DNA of 64,000 nucleotides from Piezodorus guildinii (lineage: Eukaryota > Arthropoda > Insecta > Hemiptera > Pentatomidae): positions 153,263,474 to 153,327,473 of the forward strand of contig CM041293.1 in assembly GCA_023052935.1 (NCBI GenBank), given 5' to 3'. Every line of letters begins with the position of its first letter. Positions within the stretch are counted from its first letter, which is position 1. This document shows, piece after piece, positions 46,963 to 58,253 of the stretch. The translations under genes were made by a program, and so were the position numbers. The notes below the pieces were generated by a model. That model was not told the origin of the DNA. It searched no databases and was given only the letters and a program-made list of their open reading frames with translations.

Positions 46963-49635
46963 CTATCTTCTTTTCAGACGCCTCGGAGGATTGTCAGAAA
47001 TTGAGGAGGAAGAAAGTATTGAAACAAGAGGATTAGGGTGGGAATGGAGTTTGTCATGAAAGGAATGGTATCTCGATCGGGCCAAATCAGCAACATACGG
47101 AACGTTGAGGTCTTTATGGATAAGTTTGTTCGTGACAAAATAAGGAGCATTTAGGATTTTACGAAGGATTTTGGATTGTAGGGATTGGATACGGGAAGAA
47201 TTCGATGGTTTAGTAGAGCCCCAAAGCACCACTCCGTAAGTCCATATCGGCCTTATGATAGTCATGTAAATGAGTCTTTTGTAGTTAAGTGGAAGATTAG
47301 AACGTTTGTCTAGTAAGTGTTGAAGAAGTCGAAAACGTCGTGCAGTTTCCTGTCGTTTCAGTCTTGTGTGAGGGTTCCAAGTAAGGCGTTTGTCAAGGTG
47401 CAGTCCTAGATATCGGATCTGTTCAACCGGAACAAGAGGAGTATTATTGAAGGAGACAGTAGGGCAGGATGTCATAGGTTTACGACGAAGGGTAAAGGTA
47501 ATTTGGTTGGATTTGTTGGCATTAATTTTAATTCTCCAGTTCTGACACCATACCTCAAGGTCTCTGAGGTGGGATTGGAGAGTTTGAGAGGCAATAGTTG
47601 GATCAGTATTGACTGATAACACACAAGTGTCATCAGCATAGGTAGAAAGGAAAGTGTTAGGATGGGAAGGGATATCAGCTGTATAAACTGTGTAAAGAAT
47701 GGGTCCTAGGATACTGCCTTGAGGAACACCAGCAAACTGACTAAAAATGGATGAATAGGAATTATTATGATTGACTTTGAAGGATCTGTCAGTGAGGTAG
47801 GACTGGATAATAAGGAAGTATGTTGGGGGGAGGAATTTGCGGAGCTTGTAAAGCAACCCTGGATGCCAGACTCGGTCAAAGGCCTGTTCCACGTCGAGGA
47901 AGGCTCCCGTACAATACAAGCCGCGCTCCAATGTAGACGATACAACGTCCACCACACGATGACATTGCTGGATAGTGGAGTGGGACGTTCTGAATCCAAA
48001 TTGATGATGAGGAATTATGGAATTAGTATCAAGGATGGGATACAGGCGTTTCAGTATAAGCTTTTCCAAGATTTTTCCCATGATTGGTAAAAGTGAGATG
48101 GGACGGTAAGAAGATGGATTTTCTGGCGGTTTCTTAGGTTTGGGTATCATTTTGACAATGGATAATTTCCAGGAAGCAGGAAAGTATGTGGAACGGAGTA
48201 CGGATTGTATATGTAAGTGAGATATAGGATAGCTTTTCGAGGAAGTAGTTTTAAAATATGGGAAGTTATAAGATCATGCCCAGGAGCTTTGCGGGATGGT
48301 AAACTCTGAATGATGTTAGATATTCCGAAGGATGGAACGCTTTAGGAGGAAGGACCATTTGGAGTGGGATATCTAATTCATCTTCTATAAACTTAGTGTG
48401 CCCGGGATTATGGATATCTGGATGTGGATTAAAGGTTCTAAAAAGGTGCTGACCGAATATCTGGGCCTTCTCTTCATCAGATCTTGTCCAGATACGGGAA
48501 TCAGTTAGGAGTGGATGATTACAGTTTTTGAACTTTAGTAGCTTTTTTGTTGTCATCCATAATGATCTGTCTTTAGTAGTAAGTTTTTCGGTGAAGTTGT
48601 GTAAGTTTTGAATTTTTATTTTTCTGATTTCTGATTTTAGTCGTTAGTCAGTTTATTATAATAAGTTTTGTCTGATGGATATCTAGTCCTATGCCACTTC
48701 GATCTTGCCCTGCGTTTTTCCCTTAATAAGATTCGAATGTGCTGTGGCAAGGTAGTCTCCTGTGAGTTAGTAGTAGTAATGGTTGAAGTGTTGTCAAGTA
48801 TGCTATTGCTAATTGAGTCAGTCAGATGGTCAACGGCTTTATCAATATCATGTTTAGTCTTAAGTGGGATCTTTAAGTTCAGTTTGGTTTCCAAGTCACA
48901 TCTGAATCCGTCCCAGTCCACTCGTCCTGTAATCAGAGAGGGAATGGTGGGTTTAGGAACAAGGCTCGAGTGCAAGGAAAGCAAAACTGGGCTATGATCA
49001 GATGACAGGTCATTTAGGGATTTTATTGTGGATTGGGAGGAAGATATCTGAGAGGAAACAAATATATCAAGGATATCAGGACGTTTTTTGAGGGATGTTG
49101 GCCAATATGTTGGGCTCGTAGGAGAAAGGATAGTATAGCAATTGGAGGTAGAGACTCAAGAAAGGACATTACCACGGGAGTTGGATGTCCGGCAACCCCA
49201 TCGTTGGTGTTTGGCGTTATAGTCTCCTCCAGCAATGAAGCGCGGTCCTAAGGATCGGAAGAGGGTTTCAAGTTGATTAGTGGAAAGGGAGTTACCAGGA
49301 GGACAGTATACAGCTGAGAGTGTAAGATGGAAAGGACGAGTTGAAATGATTACCGAGGTTGATTGTATGGCATCAGTTGGAGTAGAAGGAATCAGGGAAT
49401 GGGATAAAGATTTATGAATAAGGATGCATGATCCAGCATGTGCAGTGTTGTCTGGGTGGTCAGATCTATATGTGATGTAGTCACGTATGTAAAAATTTGA
49501 TCGTTGTGTGAAATGAGTTTCAGTAAGTAGTGCTATGTCAATGTGGTTGTCATGTAGAAATAAGTCCAGTTCGTCAGGATGGTTATGCAGGCCATTAGCA
49601 TTCTACAAGATAATCGCTAGGGGCTTTACACTCAT
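46963..49635 (-). pseudogene. Jockey B ORF2: endonuclease + reverse transcriptase
   Basis: Starts ATGAGTGTAAAGCCCC at 49635. The EN reads LAIIL*NANGLHNHPDELD, where a stop replaces the usual Trp (TGG to TAG, near 49603), then LLTETHFTQ, GGDYNAKHQRWGCRTS and a second stop. SLNDLSSDHSPVLLSL follows. After shifts at about 48635 and 48200, the last 395 codons are clean: MIPKPKKPPENPSSYRPISL, HQFGFRTSHSTIQQCHRVVD, FLDVEQAFDRVWHPGLLYKL, AGVPQGSILGPILYTVYTAD, TYADDTCVLS, QIRYLGLHLDKRLTWNPHTR, ending PPRRLKRR at 46963. Same architecture as Jockey A. Not functional as it stands. Confidence 0.9.
49632..49635 (-). promoter_or_regulatory. ORF1/ORF2 overlap ATGA in Jockey B
   Basis: The ORF2 ATG (49635-49633) overlaps the ORF1 TGA (49634-49632). 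Such stop-start overlaps are used for coupled reinitiation in some bicistronic elements. Confidence 0.65.
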
Positions 49636-51257
49636 CGTTGGAGATTAAATGGGACTTGAGAAAGGACTCTGGTGAGAAGGGTGATTAGTGGTTTGATGGT
49701 ATCTCTAAGATCAGAGAGAAAGGACTCAAGGATGGAGTATATATTGGAAGGATCTTGGTTTGGATACGGATGTGGATAAGATACATGGGGTGGATAATTT
49801 ATTGGTTCAGGATTGTTGGCTGGGGGCTGAACTCGCCGTGGAGTACGAATCTGTTCAGTCCGCTGAGATAATGGAAGTAGGGGCGTTGGGTGATTCGGTG
49901 GATCATAAGGACGTTCAGGAATTTTTTTAGGGTTCTCGGGAGGGAGTTTCACCTGTAAAGGTAGATTATGGGGTGGGATCGGTTGACGGGAAGCTGGTGG
50001 TTTAGGACGGGAGACCGGAGGCTTGAATTGGGAGTTTGGAGGCGCCTGACTAGTAGTTGGTTGCTTCCTTGGAGTGGTGACTTCGGAGAGAGATTTCCTG
50101 GTTTCCTCAGTAGGAACTCTGGTTGCAGGTGTGGCAGGCTGCTGTGGAGCGATCCTATTGGCAGGTTTCTGAATTTCAGGAAAATCAGATAAATTATTCA
50201 TCTCTGGTACCTGAGGACGAGTCTTCTGATCCACTCTTTGTACTGATGAATTTTGTGATCTCTGGCGAAGAAGGCTTTTGTAAACGACACAACCCCTATA
50301 GCAAGCCGGGTGGCCTTCCCCGCAAAGAACACATTTTGCTGATTCAGTCTGAGATTTCTGGCAAGTGTCAGAGGCATGTGGTCCGGCACACTTAACACAC
50401 CTAGCCGGGTGGTAACAATAAGATTTTGTGTGTCCAAAGGTTTGGCATTTGGTGCACTGGACTGTAGTAGTTCTTTGCCTAGGCTCTTCAAAACGGACAG
50501 ATGAGTACACCAGCCTTCTCACCTGAAATATTTCCGGATTATTACCGGCTGGTTGAGATCTACAGAATGGCAAGGGATATTTTTCCCTGGGGTGTGTCAC
50601 TGAAGAAATGTTCCGTGCGTGATGACCAATTTCTTCCAGACCTCTTTTGATCGCTTCAGTGGGAGTAGATGAGTGGAGCCCGCGTAAAACCACTCGATAT
50701 GACTTCTCTTGTTTCAACTGATAACAGTGAAAATCGTAGTTTTTTGAGCTCAAATAACTTACTAGTTTTTTGTAATTTTCTTTCGTGGTTGTATTAATTT
50801 TGATATCGTTTATTCGGGAGAAACATTCAAAGTTCGGTTGTCCGATGAGAGCGGCGATTTCATCACCAAACGATATAAAATTACTAATATTGGATACATA
50901 GATAGGAGGTGGCTCAGGATCAGAAAATCCGTGAGGCTGGTTTTCAATGTTGACTGAAGCGGAATGGTTGATAATAGAAGATAGTGGTGTGGCGTTTGAA
51001 GTGGACGGCGCTGGAGATTCAAGTTGGTTGGTTGCAGTGGTGCTGCGGGTTTTTGGCGAGAAGGAATTGATTTTGGCGGTTGCTTAGACTTGGCCGATTT
51101 ATTTTTTTTTTTTGTTTGGCGAATTACCGCCGGACCCAGTGTTATTCCTGTGGCGTTTCTGGTGTCGCGTTATATATTGGGAATCTGATTCGCTAATCTC
51201 AGAGAATGGCGTTTCTTCCCCTGGTTCATCATTAGATAGAGTTTTGTCTAAATCCAT
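49632..51257 (-). pseudogene. Jockey B ORF1 (gag-like, three zinc knuckles)
   Basis: ATG at 51257: MDLDKTLSNDEPGEETPFSE, an acidic start, then a K-run at 51102-51113 where the frame changes. It continues with Pro/Ser-rich sequence, ECFSRINDIKINTTTKENYK (RRM-like region) and, in one open frame from 50753, SYRVVLRGLHSSTPTEAIKR. Three knuckles follow: CTKCQTFGHTKSYC, CVKCAGPHASDTC and CVLCGEGHPACYRGC. A long Pro/Gln-rich tail ends QVPFNLQR-stop at 49632. The order matches Jockey-clade ORF1 and the partial ORF1 at the window start. One or two frameshifts. Confidence 0.88.
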
Positions 51258-51527
51258 GATGAATACGGTAGAAAAAAAAAAAATATAAAGTCCTCTTATA
51301 TTGTGAGCTAAATAAAAATAAATTGAAAAATAAAATAAAAAAGAATAAAAAAAATTATGTTGACTTATATTAATTACTAATAATAGAAAATTAACGTAAA
51401 GATCTTAAAACTAAACTATTTACATTATATACATATACATAAAAAACGTAAAACAAAATGAACATTTCTGATTTAGTAAAATAAAAATAATGTCCTAGAA
51501 AAAGAGAAAAAACACACAAAACATTAG

Positions 51528-51529
51528 AA

Positions 51530-51563
<34 letters not shown>

Positions 51564-51568
51564 TTATA

Positions 51569-51611
<43 letters not shown>
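51528..51611. repeat. A-run and interrupted (TA)n
   Basis: About 18 A followed by TA units with TTATA interruptions, inside the presumed 5' region of Jockey B. Confidence 0.9.
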
Positions 51612-51615
<4 letters not shown>

Positions 51616-52028
51616 TAAAGTCTATCAGGAAGAAAATAAAAGTTTATATGAAGGACGCCTAGTTACGAAATCGGAAATGTCAATATTGCCGACCGAGACC
51701 TTGTAAACAAAGATGAGGATTAGTAAGTCCTAGCCTAGGCCTTATCTCCAGCCTAGGACGGCCACCAGTCTATTATTGTCTATCGAACTAATTGCCACTC
51801 ACCTCGAGATATGTGTTCGTTAATGTGTTTATCAGTGCAACCACTCACGATTTACAAAGTTTGAAGCATTTTAAAGCAGTATCACATTGATGAGAAGGAA
51901 ACTAACATAGAGCAATACGTAAGTAGAACTGTGCCAGTCGCCATTTTCCACTAACACTTAAAAATATTAAATAACAAATTAAAAAAAAAAAAATTTAGGA
52001 CTCTTCATTATTATTTAATGATAGATAG

Positions 52029-52265
52029 ACAGGTTACCTGCAGCATGGTGGTTAGCATAACAATTTTATGGGAGTAAAAAATTCATTTAGTTTTATGTCG
52101 TCCTTTGGAGGGGACGTTAAGAGGTGGTCTGAGCCTGTGCGATGTCAAGTACTCGTTAAAGATCCCTATCCTAATTAAACCTGGAAAGACAAAATTAGGA
52201 CTTGTACTGTAGCATCGTCCAATTAGCCACAGCAGCATAAAGAGACGTTAAATAAATAAACAAAT
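52029..52265 (+). mobile_element. SINE B copy 5 (B-box deleted)
   Basis: GGTTACCTGCAGCATGGTGG, then a deletion joins GCATAACA to TTTTATGGGAGTAAAAA, removing the B-box. Right half CTGTGCGATGTCAAGTACTC through GACGTTAAATAAATAAAC is well kept. Confidence 0.85.
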
Positions 52266-52429
52266 AAACAAACAATAGACAGACGCCTGTTCTGAAAATC
52301 GCTCTTAACTACCTTGAAAAAGATTGAACTATGTCCTATCAATACTTAGACGACTTTTAAACCAAAAAATCAGCTAACAACAAAACTATCATATACTACA
52401 TGTTACTTAAACCTTAAAATTTAATACTG

Positions 52430-52612
52430 AACCCGGTAGATGACCCTAGGATTTGTTAAAAGGAGTAAAAATTCATAGGTTATGCCGTTCATAGGAGACA
52501 TAATATGGCACGATAAGACCAAAGTCCTAATAAAACCTGGTTAGGCAAAATGTAGGACTCCCACTGTGGCATTGTCATAAGGCGCAGTAGCACAAATATG
52601 TTCTTAAATTAA
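52430..52612 (+). mobile_element. SINE B copy 6, headless
   Basis: GATGACCCTAGGATTTGTTA, CCTAATAAAACCTGGTTAGG and AATGTAGGACTCCCACTGTG. Lacks the tRNA head. Confidence 0.75.
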
Positions 52613-53224
52613 TTAAAATAAAATAAAATTTAAAACATATAAAAAATAAATGAAATTTATTCAAATACTCATAAAGAAATCAAATATGGTTCATTATCTT
52701 ATGCGAAGTTGTATCTGTCTATTGAAGTTCTGCTTACGAAATGTTAGAAAACTGCAAATTTTAAGGTGCAGTAGCATTCAACTGTCAGTGATCACTATGA
52801 ATTTATATCTCATAGAATGTTGATTTATCTGTTTAGAAAGTTTGATTATCATTAAAAGCCAAGACATCACAACTATTTCAAATTTAGTTCAAATAAAATT
52901 ATTTCCCAACGACTCATCGCGACCCCCTTGCTAGTAGCTACTGATCTAAATCAAACAGGTGAAAGATGTCTAATTACAAAATACTTCATACTACGACACC
53001 TATTGAATATCCTGCAAAAAATTCTATCACCACCAATTTTAGAGGAGTGACTATGTATTATAAATGTGAAGATTTTTAAATCGATTGAGTAACGTACATA
53101 AATCTATACCACATTATAAGTCATATATATGTTTAATTTTGTAAAATGGATACATTTTATTATTTCTGCAAAAAAAAAAAAATAAATAAATAGTAATAAA
53201 ACGAGTTCTCCTTATTTTATTTAT
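52613..53224. other. No gene recognised
   Basis: AT-rich. 52660-52830 resembles 8760-8960 in short pieces (TATTCAAATACTTATAAAGA, CATTATCTTATGC), hinting at an unnamed repeat. Confidence 0.4.
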
Positions 53225-53500
53225 ATATTTTTTTTTATCGTTACGGCCAACTTGGGACCACTACTGCTTAATTTTGGCCAAGTATTGTCTCATCCTTTCT
53301 GCATGCTCTAGTTTCCGCTCTTCAGTCTACTTCTTTCCTGTCTTGGACTTGGGCTTTTTCTGGAAACTCTGGAGTCCTTCCAGTTTCTTTTTCAGAGGAT
53401 CACGCTCCTGAACTGACCACACGACTCCCAACTCCTGCAGATCCTTTTCCACCTTAGTGAACCACGCCCCCTTCACCTCTTTCTCGAAAAGTAAGTGCAA
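53225..53500 (-). pseudogene. Probable LINE ORF2 C-terminal tail, reverse
   Basis: Minus strand: EVKGAWFTKVEKDLQELGVV, QERDPLKKKLEGLQSFQKKP, KSKTGKK*TEERKLEHAERM, RQYLAKIKQ*. The WF.KVE.DL.ELGV...D.L..KLE pattern is like RTE-type LINE tails. Distinctly GC-richer and codon-like than its surroundings. A host exon is a less likely alternative. Confidence 0.45.
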
Positions 53501-53744
53501 ATTCTATTAGTCAACTGTGCTTGGCTCATGCGTGTCATGTAACCATAAAAACTAAATCTTTCTCTTCCGCATAACGTCCGTCATTTCTCCTTTAGTTCTC
53601 CTTAATATAAACATATTAATACGAAAAAAGTGTTCCTTTTAACACCATATCTAGCACAAAAAACAATTTATATCTTATAATAACCAACTTTGTTAATGTT
53701 AATAATGATCTTTAATGGTTTGTTTCTTAATTTAACATAATTTA

Positions 53745-53975
53745 TGCTACTGTGGCTAATCGGACGATAGCACAGTACTAAATGTTGCCTATACAGGATA
53801 GGGATCTTAACATGTGTCTGACATCGCACTGGCCCGGTATTACTTTCTTACGTACCTGTCCGGAGGACGGCATAAATATGAATTTTTTACTCCTTTTGGG
53901 AAATTCTAGGGTCATCTGTCACCTTTGAACCATAGAAGGATGTTACGCTAGCCATTACACTACAGTTGATCCCAA
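53745..53975 (-). mobile_element. SINE B copy 7, reverse
   Basis: Reverse of SINE B: TTATGCTACTGTGGCTAATC, GACATCGCACTGGCCCG, CCGGAGGACGGCATAAATAT and a head with GGTTACGCTAGCCATTACAC-like sequence. Confidence 0.83.
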
Positions 53976-54789
53976 TTAAAATGGTTTTATGAATAATAGA
54001 AAATATTAAAAATTAAGTTAATAAAAAAGTTTAATTGAGGTAATTGTTTTTCCAAGAGCAGGTTAAAGTAGCATATTAGCGTTCTCGAGTACTATAAATA
54101 TTCCATATATTTTATTATTTTATTTAAATTAAACTTTTTATAATTCTTATATTTTTTATGAATGGAATAAAGAAAATCATAAAAAAAAGTTAATGACACA
54201 CTAATAGTACAGCTAATACTTTGCAACACCCTCACATTGGGGCGAGATGTGCAATGACTCACAACCACAATCATGGACAACACGACAAAGGGTTGCCAAT
54301 AAAAAGAAGGGCTGGAGATTGTCGCGGGAAGGGTAAGGGTTGGCTAAATTGCCCGCTAACAGAATTAGCCGAGCCAATAGGAAGCCCGGCTTGTTCTGAT
54401 TGGCCACTAATTCTGTTAGCTCCTCTATATCGCCGGAGGAGCCCCTAATCGCCTAATAAACTAATACAGCCAAACAAATTGGAGGTGCTCGCCGTGTGAG
54501 CTATGAGTGGATTAGAACCGGCATATTGGATGTGGCTACAACCCCATCTCCTAGCCTAAATAGCCTGTCCGTTATAGATGTTGCTGCACCCAACAGCTTT
54601 GTGCCAGCTTAGGCGGCAGCACTTAGTGAAACGGTACTGCGTACGTAATATGCATTCTCTACCTGAATTACCTAATCGAAACTTACATTTAATGCTAACC
54701 AATTTATATTTTGGAGATTTGTTCATGCTTTCAATATAAGGGGTACGCTTATTATTAATAATATTAAGTTTTAATAAAATTTTTGCTTG
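53976..54789. other. No gene recognised
   Basis: 54260-54470 is GC-richer, with open frames on both strands but no recognised domain. Confidence 0.35.
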
Positions 54790-54796
54790 CACTTAC

Positions 54797-54865
<69 letters not shown>

Positions 54866-55330
54866 ATGAAAAGATTTGCGACCATGAAATTTTCAGATTG
54901 TAGTTTTTACCGAAAATAAACGTTTTAATTGGAAATAATCGAGAGCCAGTGTTTTTTAAAAATATTTTAATTTTTTATCTATAATATTTAAGTATGTTGG
55001 TATATTCTCCGTTTTATTTTAAATGTTACCATTGCCACTACATTCCAAAAAACAAAAAATAAATAAAATAATAATAATTATTATATAGTATGTATCTCTT
55101 TTGTTCTGATGTTTGTAGCACTGGTGATGGCCCACAAGCTTGAACCGAAACGTCGGCAAGATTAAGATATTTAAAAAAATACTGACTCCCGATTATTTCC
55201 ACCTATAATAGTTTCTACAGTCGACTATACATATTTAATAAACGTTTTAAGGTTTCCTGAGTTCAAATCATTCAGTTCCGTAAAACGTTCTGTGTGATAA
55301 TTTCAACGGTGCATGTTTAATTATATGAGA
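54790..55330 (-). repeat. HINE-like 3' region, reverse, with (TA)n loop expansion and nested insert
   Basis: TTGCACTTACATATATT, about 30 TA units (54800-54862), then GAAAAGATTTGCGACCATGA and AATTTTCAGATTGTAGTTTT align with the family terminus (ACTTAC-TATATATA...GATTGTGAAAATTTTTGAATT). After the 303-bp insert, TTTCCTGAGTTCAAATCATT aligns with CCCCTGGGTCCAAATAACC. The TA loop of the terminal hairpin has apparently expanded. Confidence 0.6.
54935..55237 (+). mobile_element. 303-bp insert with 13-bp TSD, GAAACGTC motif (Penelope/hammerhead-like?)
   Basis: AATAAACGTTTTA is duplicated at 54922-54934 and 55238-55250. Inside, GGAAATAATCGAGAGCCAGT and the inverse of ACTGACTCCCGATTATTTCC form imperfect inverted repeats. 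At 55121-55157 lies CTGGTGATGGCCCACAAGCT followed by TGAACCGAAACGTCGGC. CTGRTGA, a GG..CC stem and GAAACGTC in that order resemble the hammerhead core known in Penelope-like elements. One core base (CTGGTGA for CTGATGA) is altered. No RT frame present, so it would be a solo or non-autonomous unit. Confidence 0.5.
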
Positions 55331-55336
55331 TAATTT

Positions 55337-55600
55337 TTTTTTTTTTCCAGTGTTGCGAAAGGTCGTGTAGGCCCTGGGCCTCGCGGCGTAACCTCCTGGG
55401 AGATTACATTCACGTTTCTCGATGCATTTTGTCGTGGAAGGTCATCAGTCCCTACGTTTGTGAGTTGCCACCATTTGGCTGACGGGTATCACATACCCGG
55501 GGGAAAGGCTGTGAGTGAATCCCCATTTAATTACATCCTTATAAAAGCCCCGCCGGGACTGGGATTCGAACTCACAACCTGTATCATGAGGGACAAGCCA
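55337..55600 (-). mobile_element. SINE C copy 2, reverse
   Basis: T-run at 55328-55346 (poly(A) on minus), GCCCTGGGCCTCGCGGC, GGTATCACATACCCGGGGGA, GTGAGTGAATCCCCATTTAA and the B-box as GGGATTCGAACTCACAACC. The head beyond 55590 is altered. Confidence 0.87.
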
Positions 55601-55889
55601 CGGGCTCCCGAGATAATATTTCGTGTAAATTATGTTTTAAAAATTCCTTTTCTTTCGCCTTTTTTGTACAGGATTCGGCACCAAAACTTTATGCCTAATT
55701 TTTTTTTTTTTTTTTTTGTATTGTTGGCATACATAGTTTTAAAGATCAAACCTGGCGCGTAACGTCCTTTATTCTACATACACTGATTAATAGGATAGAA
55801 CATGTAAACATGTCTGAAGTTTTTATTTCCAGGGCTAGGGCAAGTTGGCCTTAGGGGGCACATAATTCAACACGATTGTTCTCGATTAT

Positions 55890-56045
55890 GCCGTCCTTCG
55901 GAGGGGACATAAAATGTTGGTGCCTAATTTTTGGGATGTTAGGAACTCGTGAAAGATCCTTATCCTAATTAAACCTGGCTATCTAAGATCTGTACCATCT
56001 TCAAATTAGCTAAGGCTGCATGAAGTACCGTGAAATGAGTAAACA
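55890..56045 (+). mobile_element. SINE B copy 8, 3' half
   Basis: TTATGCCGTCCTTCGGAGGG, GATGTTAGGAACTCGTGAAA, CCTAATTAAACCTGGC and an ACCGTGAAATGAGTAAAC end. Confidence 0.75.
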
Positions 56046-56226
56046 GACAAACAATCGCGTTTGACGGACAAAGGTCAAAAGGACGATGTTAATTGTAAGA
56101 TAAATCGTGCATCTGCAATATTGATAATATATTATATACAGCATTCAATTTAAATCCTTTTAGATTTGGCCGAATTTTTTACTTTATAAGTGCTCAAAAA
56201 GCAGTTGCAATTGCAAGGTCGAATAA

Positions 56227-56481
56227 ATGTTCCCTAACAAGCAGTTACAGTTTACATCCAAAGTAGATAATACGGCACTCAACAAGTCCGCTATCTCCCG
56301 GATCGGCCCTTTGATCTCCGGATTCCATTTCGCAGAAAGGGCCAAAAAGGAGACAGTTATTCAAATGGGTCTATTACCCTCGAACTCTTTCTATAATCAG
56401 CAGATCTGGTGGCTTACAGATGAGCAGCCAATTGTACTTTTAAATTTCTATCAGGAAGCTCAAGCCCCTGGAGACTTATAG
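56227..56481 (+). CDS. Unrecognised 84-codon frame
   Basis: MFPNKQLQFTSKVDNTALNK... with a balanced amino-acid mix and no recognised motif. No matching neighbour, splice context or repeat partner identified. It could be a fragment of an unknown element or chance. Host-gene status is not supported. Confidence 0.15.
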   Translation: MFPNKQLQFTSKVDNTALNKSAISRIGPLISGFHFAERAKKETVIQMGLLPSNSFYNQQIWWLTDEQPIVLLNFYQEAQAPGDL

Positions 56482-57067
56482 CAACCTTCCACCTTTGAAG
56501 GAAATGGAACGGAGGAAAATTAGGTTCCTTCTTTTGCGCCCTGGCTATTGGAAATACTAAAGAACTTTTCAGGTCTCCTCCTGAAACTTACAGAACATAA
56601 TTATTAGCTCGCTCCCTTTCATCCTTTGGCATCCAGTTTACATAATTTACATGGATAGGTCTTTTGTGAGCATTAAGTTTATCAGACAAAAAAAAAGAAA
56701 AGAGAATAATATAGTAAAACAACTTATATTTTAGACTTAGATTTATAACACAAAGAGGAAAACAACTACCGTATCTTTGAAAACATTAAGCCATCCTAAC
56801 ACTGTTTCAGAATAAAATTAAATCTTCATTTCATTTCGAAGTCTAGACTGTTGAGGACATAAGTGCTATTTCTGATTGAAAGAGCGCCAATCTAACCTGC
56901 CAGATAAGCAAATCCCAGAAAACTAAATTTTAGGAGTAATAAGGTAATTTGATAATTATTCATCACACCTGTTCGGCTAAAATATATTAGAGATTAAACG
57001 GATAAATGTTTAAATTGCTAAGACATTGTGTAAAATAATTATTGATAACAACAAACAACTTGATAAC
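56482..57067. other. No gene recognised
   Basis: AT-rich, no motif seen. Confidence 0.4.
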
Positions 57068-57185
57068 AACTGGGTCGCGCAACACACGACTTTTATTCCT
57101 TTTTTCTTTAACCCCTTCCTCACCTTTTTAGGCAACACGGGCGTTTCTCGGACGAGAGGTGAGGGCGGGGGATATATTCTAGCAA
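57068..57185. repeat. HINE 5' end fragment next to inverted SINE D fragment
   Basis: GGGTCGCGCAACACACGACT (57071-57090) is the 5' end of the HINE-like family. GGTGAGGGCGGGGGATATAT at 57160 is the inverse of the SINE D body (ATCCCCCGCCCTCACC). Confidence 0.45.
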
Positions 57186-57254
57186 GTGTGTATGTATTGT
57201 TACAATCTTGATATTTAATGTCGTTAGTTTTGGCTACTGTTGTTTAAAAGTAAT

Positions 57255-58175
57255 TTTTTATTTATTTTTATTTATAGTAGTTTACAACTATATTTAAAAA
57301 CACAATATATAAATATGTAGAATGAAAATAAAGAGTCATGAAAATGTCTTGAGAAAGAACTACCCAGTGGTAGCACTTCACTAACTATTTTAATTCAGTA
57401 GGTCCCAAGGCCGCCTTCTTGATCAACAAGCGGAGGCCCTCACCTTCAAAATATATGGACACCCCGAACAGGGAGTATAGTTTATATCTTATTCAATTAA
57501 TAAGCCTTCAAATACCGGTAGGTAGAAAAAGGTATAGTAAGTAAACACAAATTTTAATATAAATATTCTATTATTATTCTTATATTAACTCTCTGTTTTT
57601 TCTGTTTGAGGGATTGAAAAAAAAAAAAAAAAAAACCGCCTTCTTTTCACTCGTCTTGGAAGGTGTCAGGGATATCTAAGAAAGATAAATCACGGAAAAG
57701 AGGGTTGGTATGGGCAGGGAGTTTAGAATGAAAAGAGGAGTATCTATCACGGGCTATGTCTGTAACAAATAGGATGTTCAGGTCATTATGGAGGAGTTTA
57801 TTTGTGACAAAATAAGGGGCATTCAGGAATTTGTAAAGGATTTCGGATTGTAAGGACTGGATGCGGGAAGAATTAGATGGTTTCGTAGAGCCCCAAAGCT
57901 CGATTCCATATGTCCAAATAGGTCTGATAATATTGATGTAAATAAGTCTTTTGTAATATACTGGAACTTTTGAATGTTTGTCTAGTAAGTGTTATAGTAA
58001 TCGATATCTTCGAGCATTTTCTTGTCGTTTCAGTCTCGTGTGAGGATTCCAAGTAAGGCGCTTGTCAAGATGGAGACCTAGGTATCGGATTTGTTCTACA
58101 TAAGTATGGGTAATGTTATTAAAGGATACTGGGGGGCAGGAAGTCATCGGTTTGCGACGAAGAATAAAAATAAAA
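57255..58175 (-). pseudogene. Jockey C LINE C-terminus and 3'UTR, reverse, with nested insert
   Basis: The minus strand from 58175 encodes LRRKPMTSCPP, VEQIRYLGLHLDKRLTWNPH, TRLKRQENARRYRLL, then *HLLDKHSKVPVYYKRLIYIN, GIELWGSTKPSNSSRIQSLQ, FLNAPYFVTNKLLHND, DIPDTFQDE. It continues to a 3'UTR with GGACCTACTG-type sequence shared with 34076-34230. Same family as 33606-34230. Interrupted at 57421-57635. Confidence 0.85.
57421..57635 (+). mobile_element. 215-bp poly(A)-tailed insert of unknown origin, with TSD
   Basis: Begins GATCAACAAGCGGAGGCCCT and ends GAGGGATTG followed by about 19 A. Flanked by the 10-bp duplication CCGCCTTCTT (57411-57420, 57636-57645). It lacks A/B boxes and resembles none of the other SINEs here. 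Either a 5'-truncated retroelement or a retrocopied transcript tail. Confidence 0.8.
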
Positions 58176-58253
58176 TTAAATTAAAAAAAAACCTTTGAAC
58201 AGTCGGCAGAACTCAACTGTCTCAATTTGAAATAGATTCGATGAAATTTTTTA

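Larger units (their letters stand above)
46807..51960 (-). mobile_element. Jockey B LINE, near full length
   Basis: From right to left: a possible 5'UTR (51258 to about 51960, including (TA)n), ORF1 (51257-49632), ORF2 (49635-46963), 3'UTR (46962-46821) and poly(A) (T-run 46806-46820). About 5 kb. The 5' boundary is inferred from the change of sequence at about 51960 and is not proven. Confidence 0.8.

Noticed and set aside
47767..48090. 107-codon plus-strand frame; likewise 49968-50192 and 48668-48997
   Set aside because: Antisense shadows of Jockey B ORF2 and ORF1.
56227..56481. Host gene exon
   Set aside because: Reads smoothly for 84 codons, but no domain, splice context or second exon could be recognised; kept only as a low-confidence frame.
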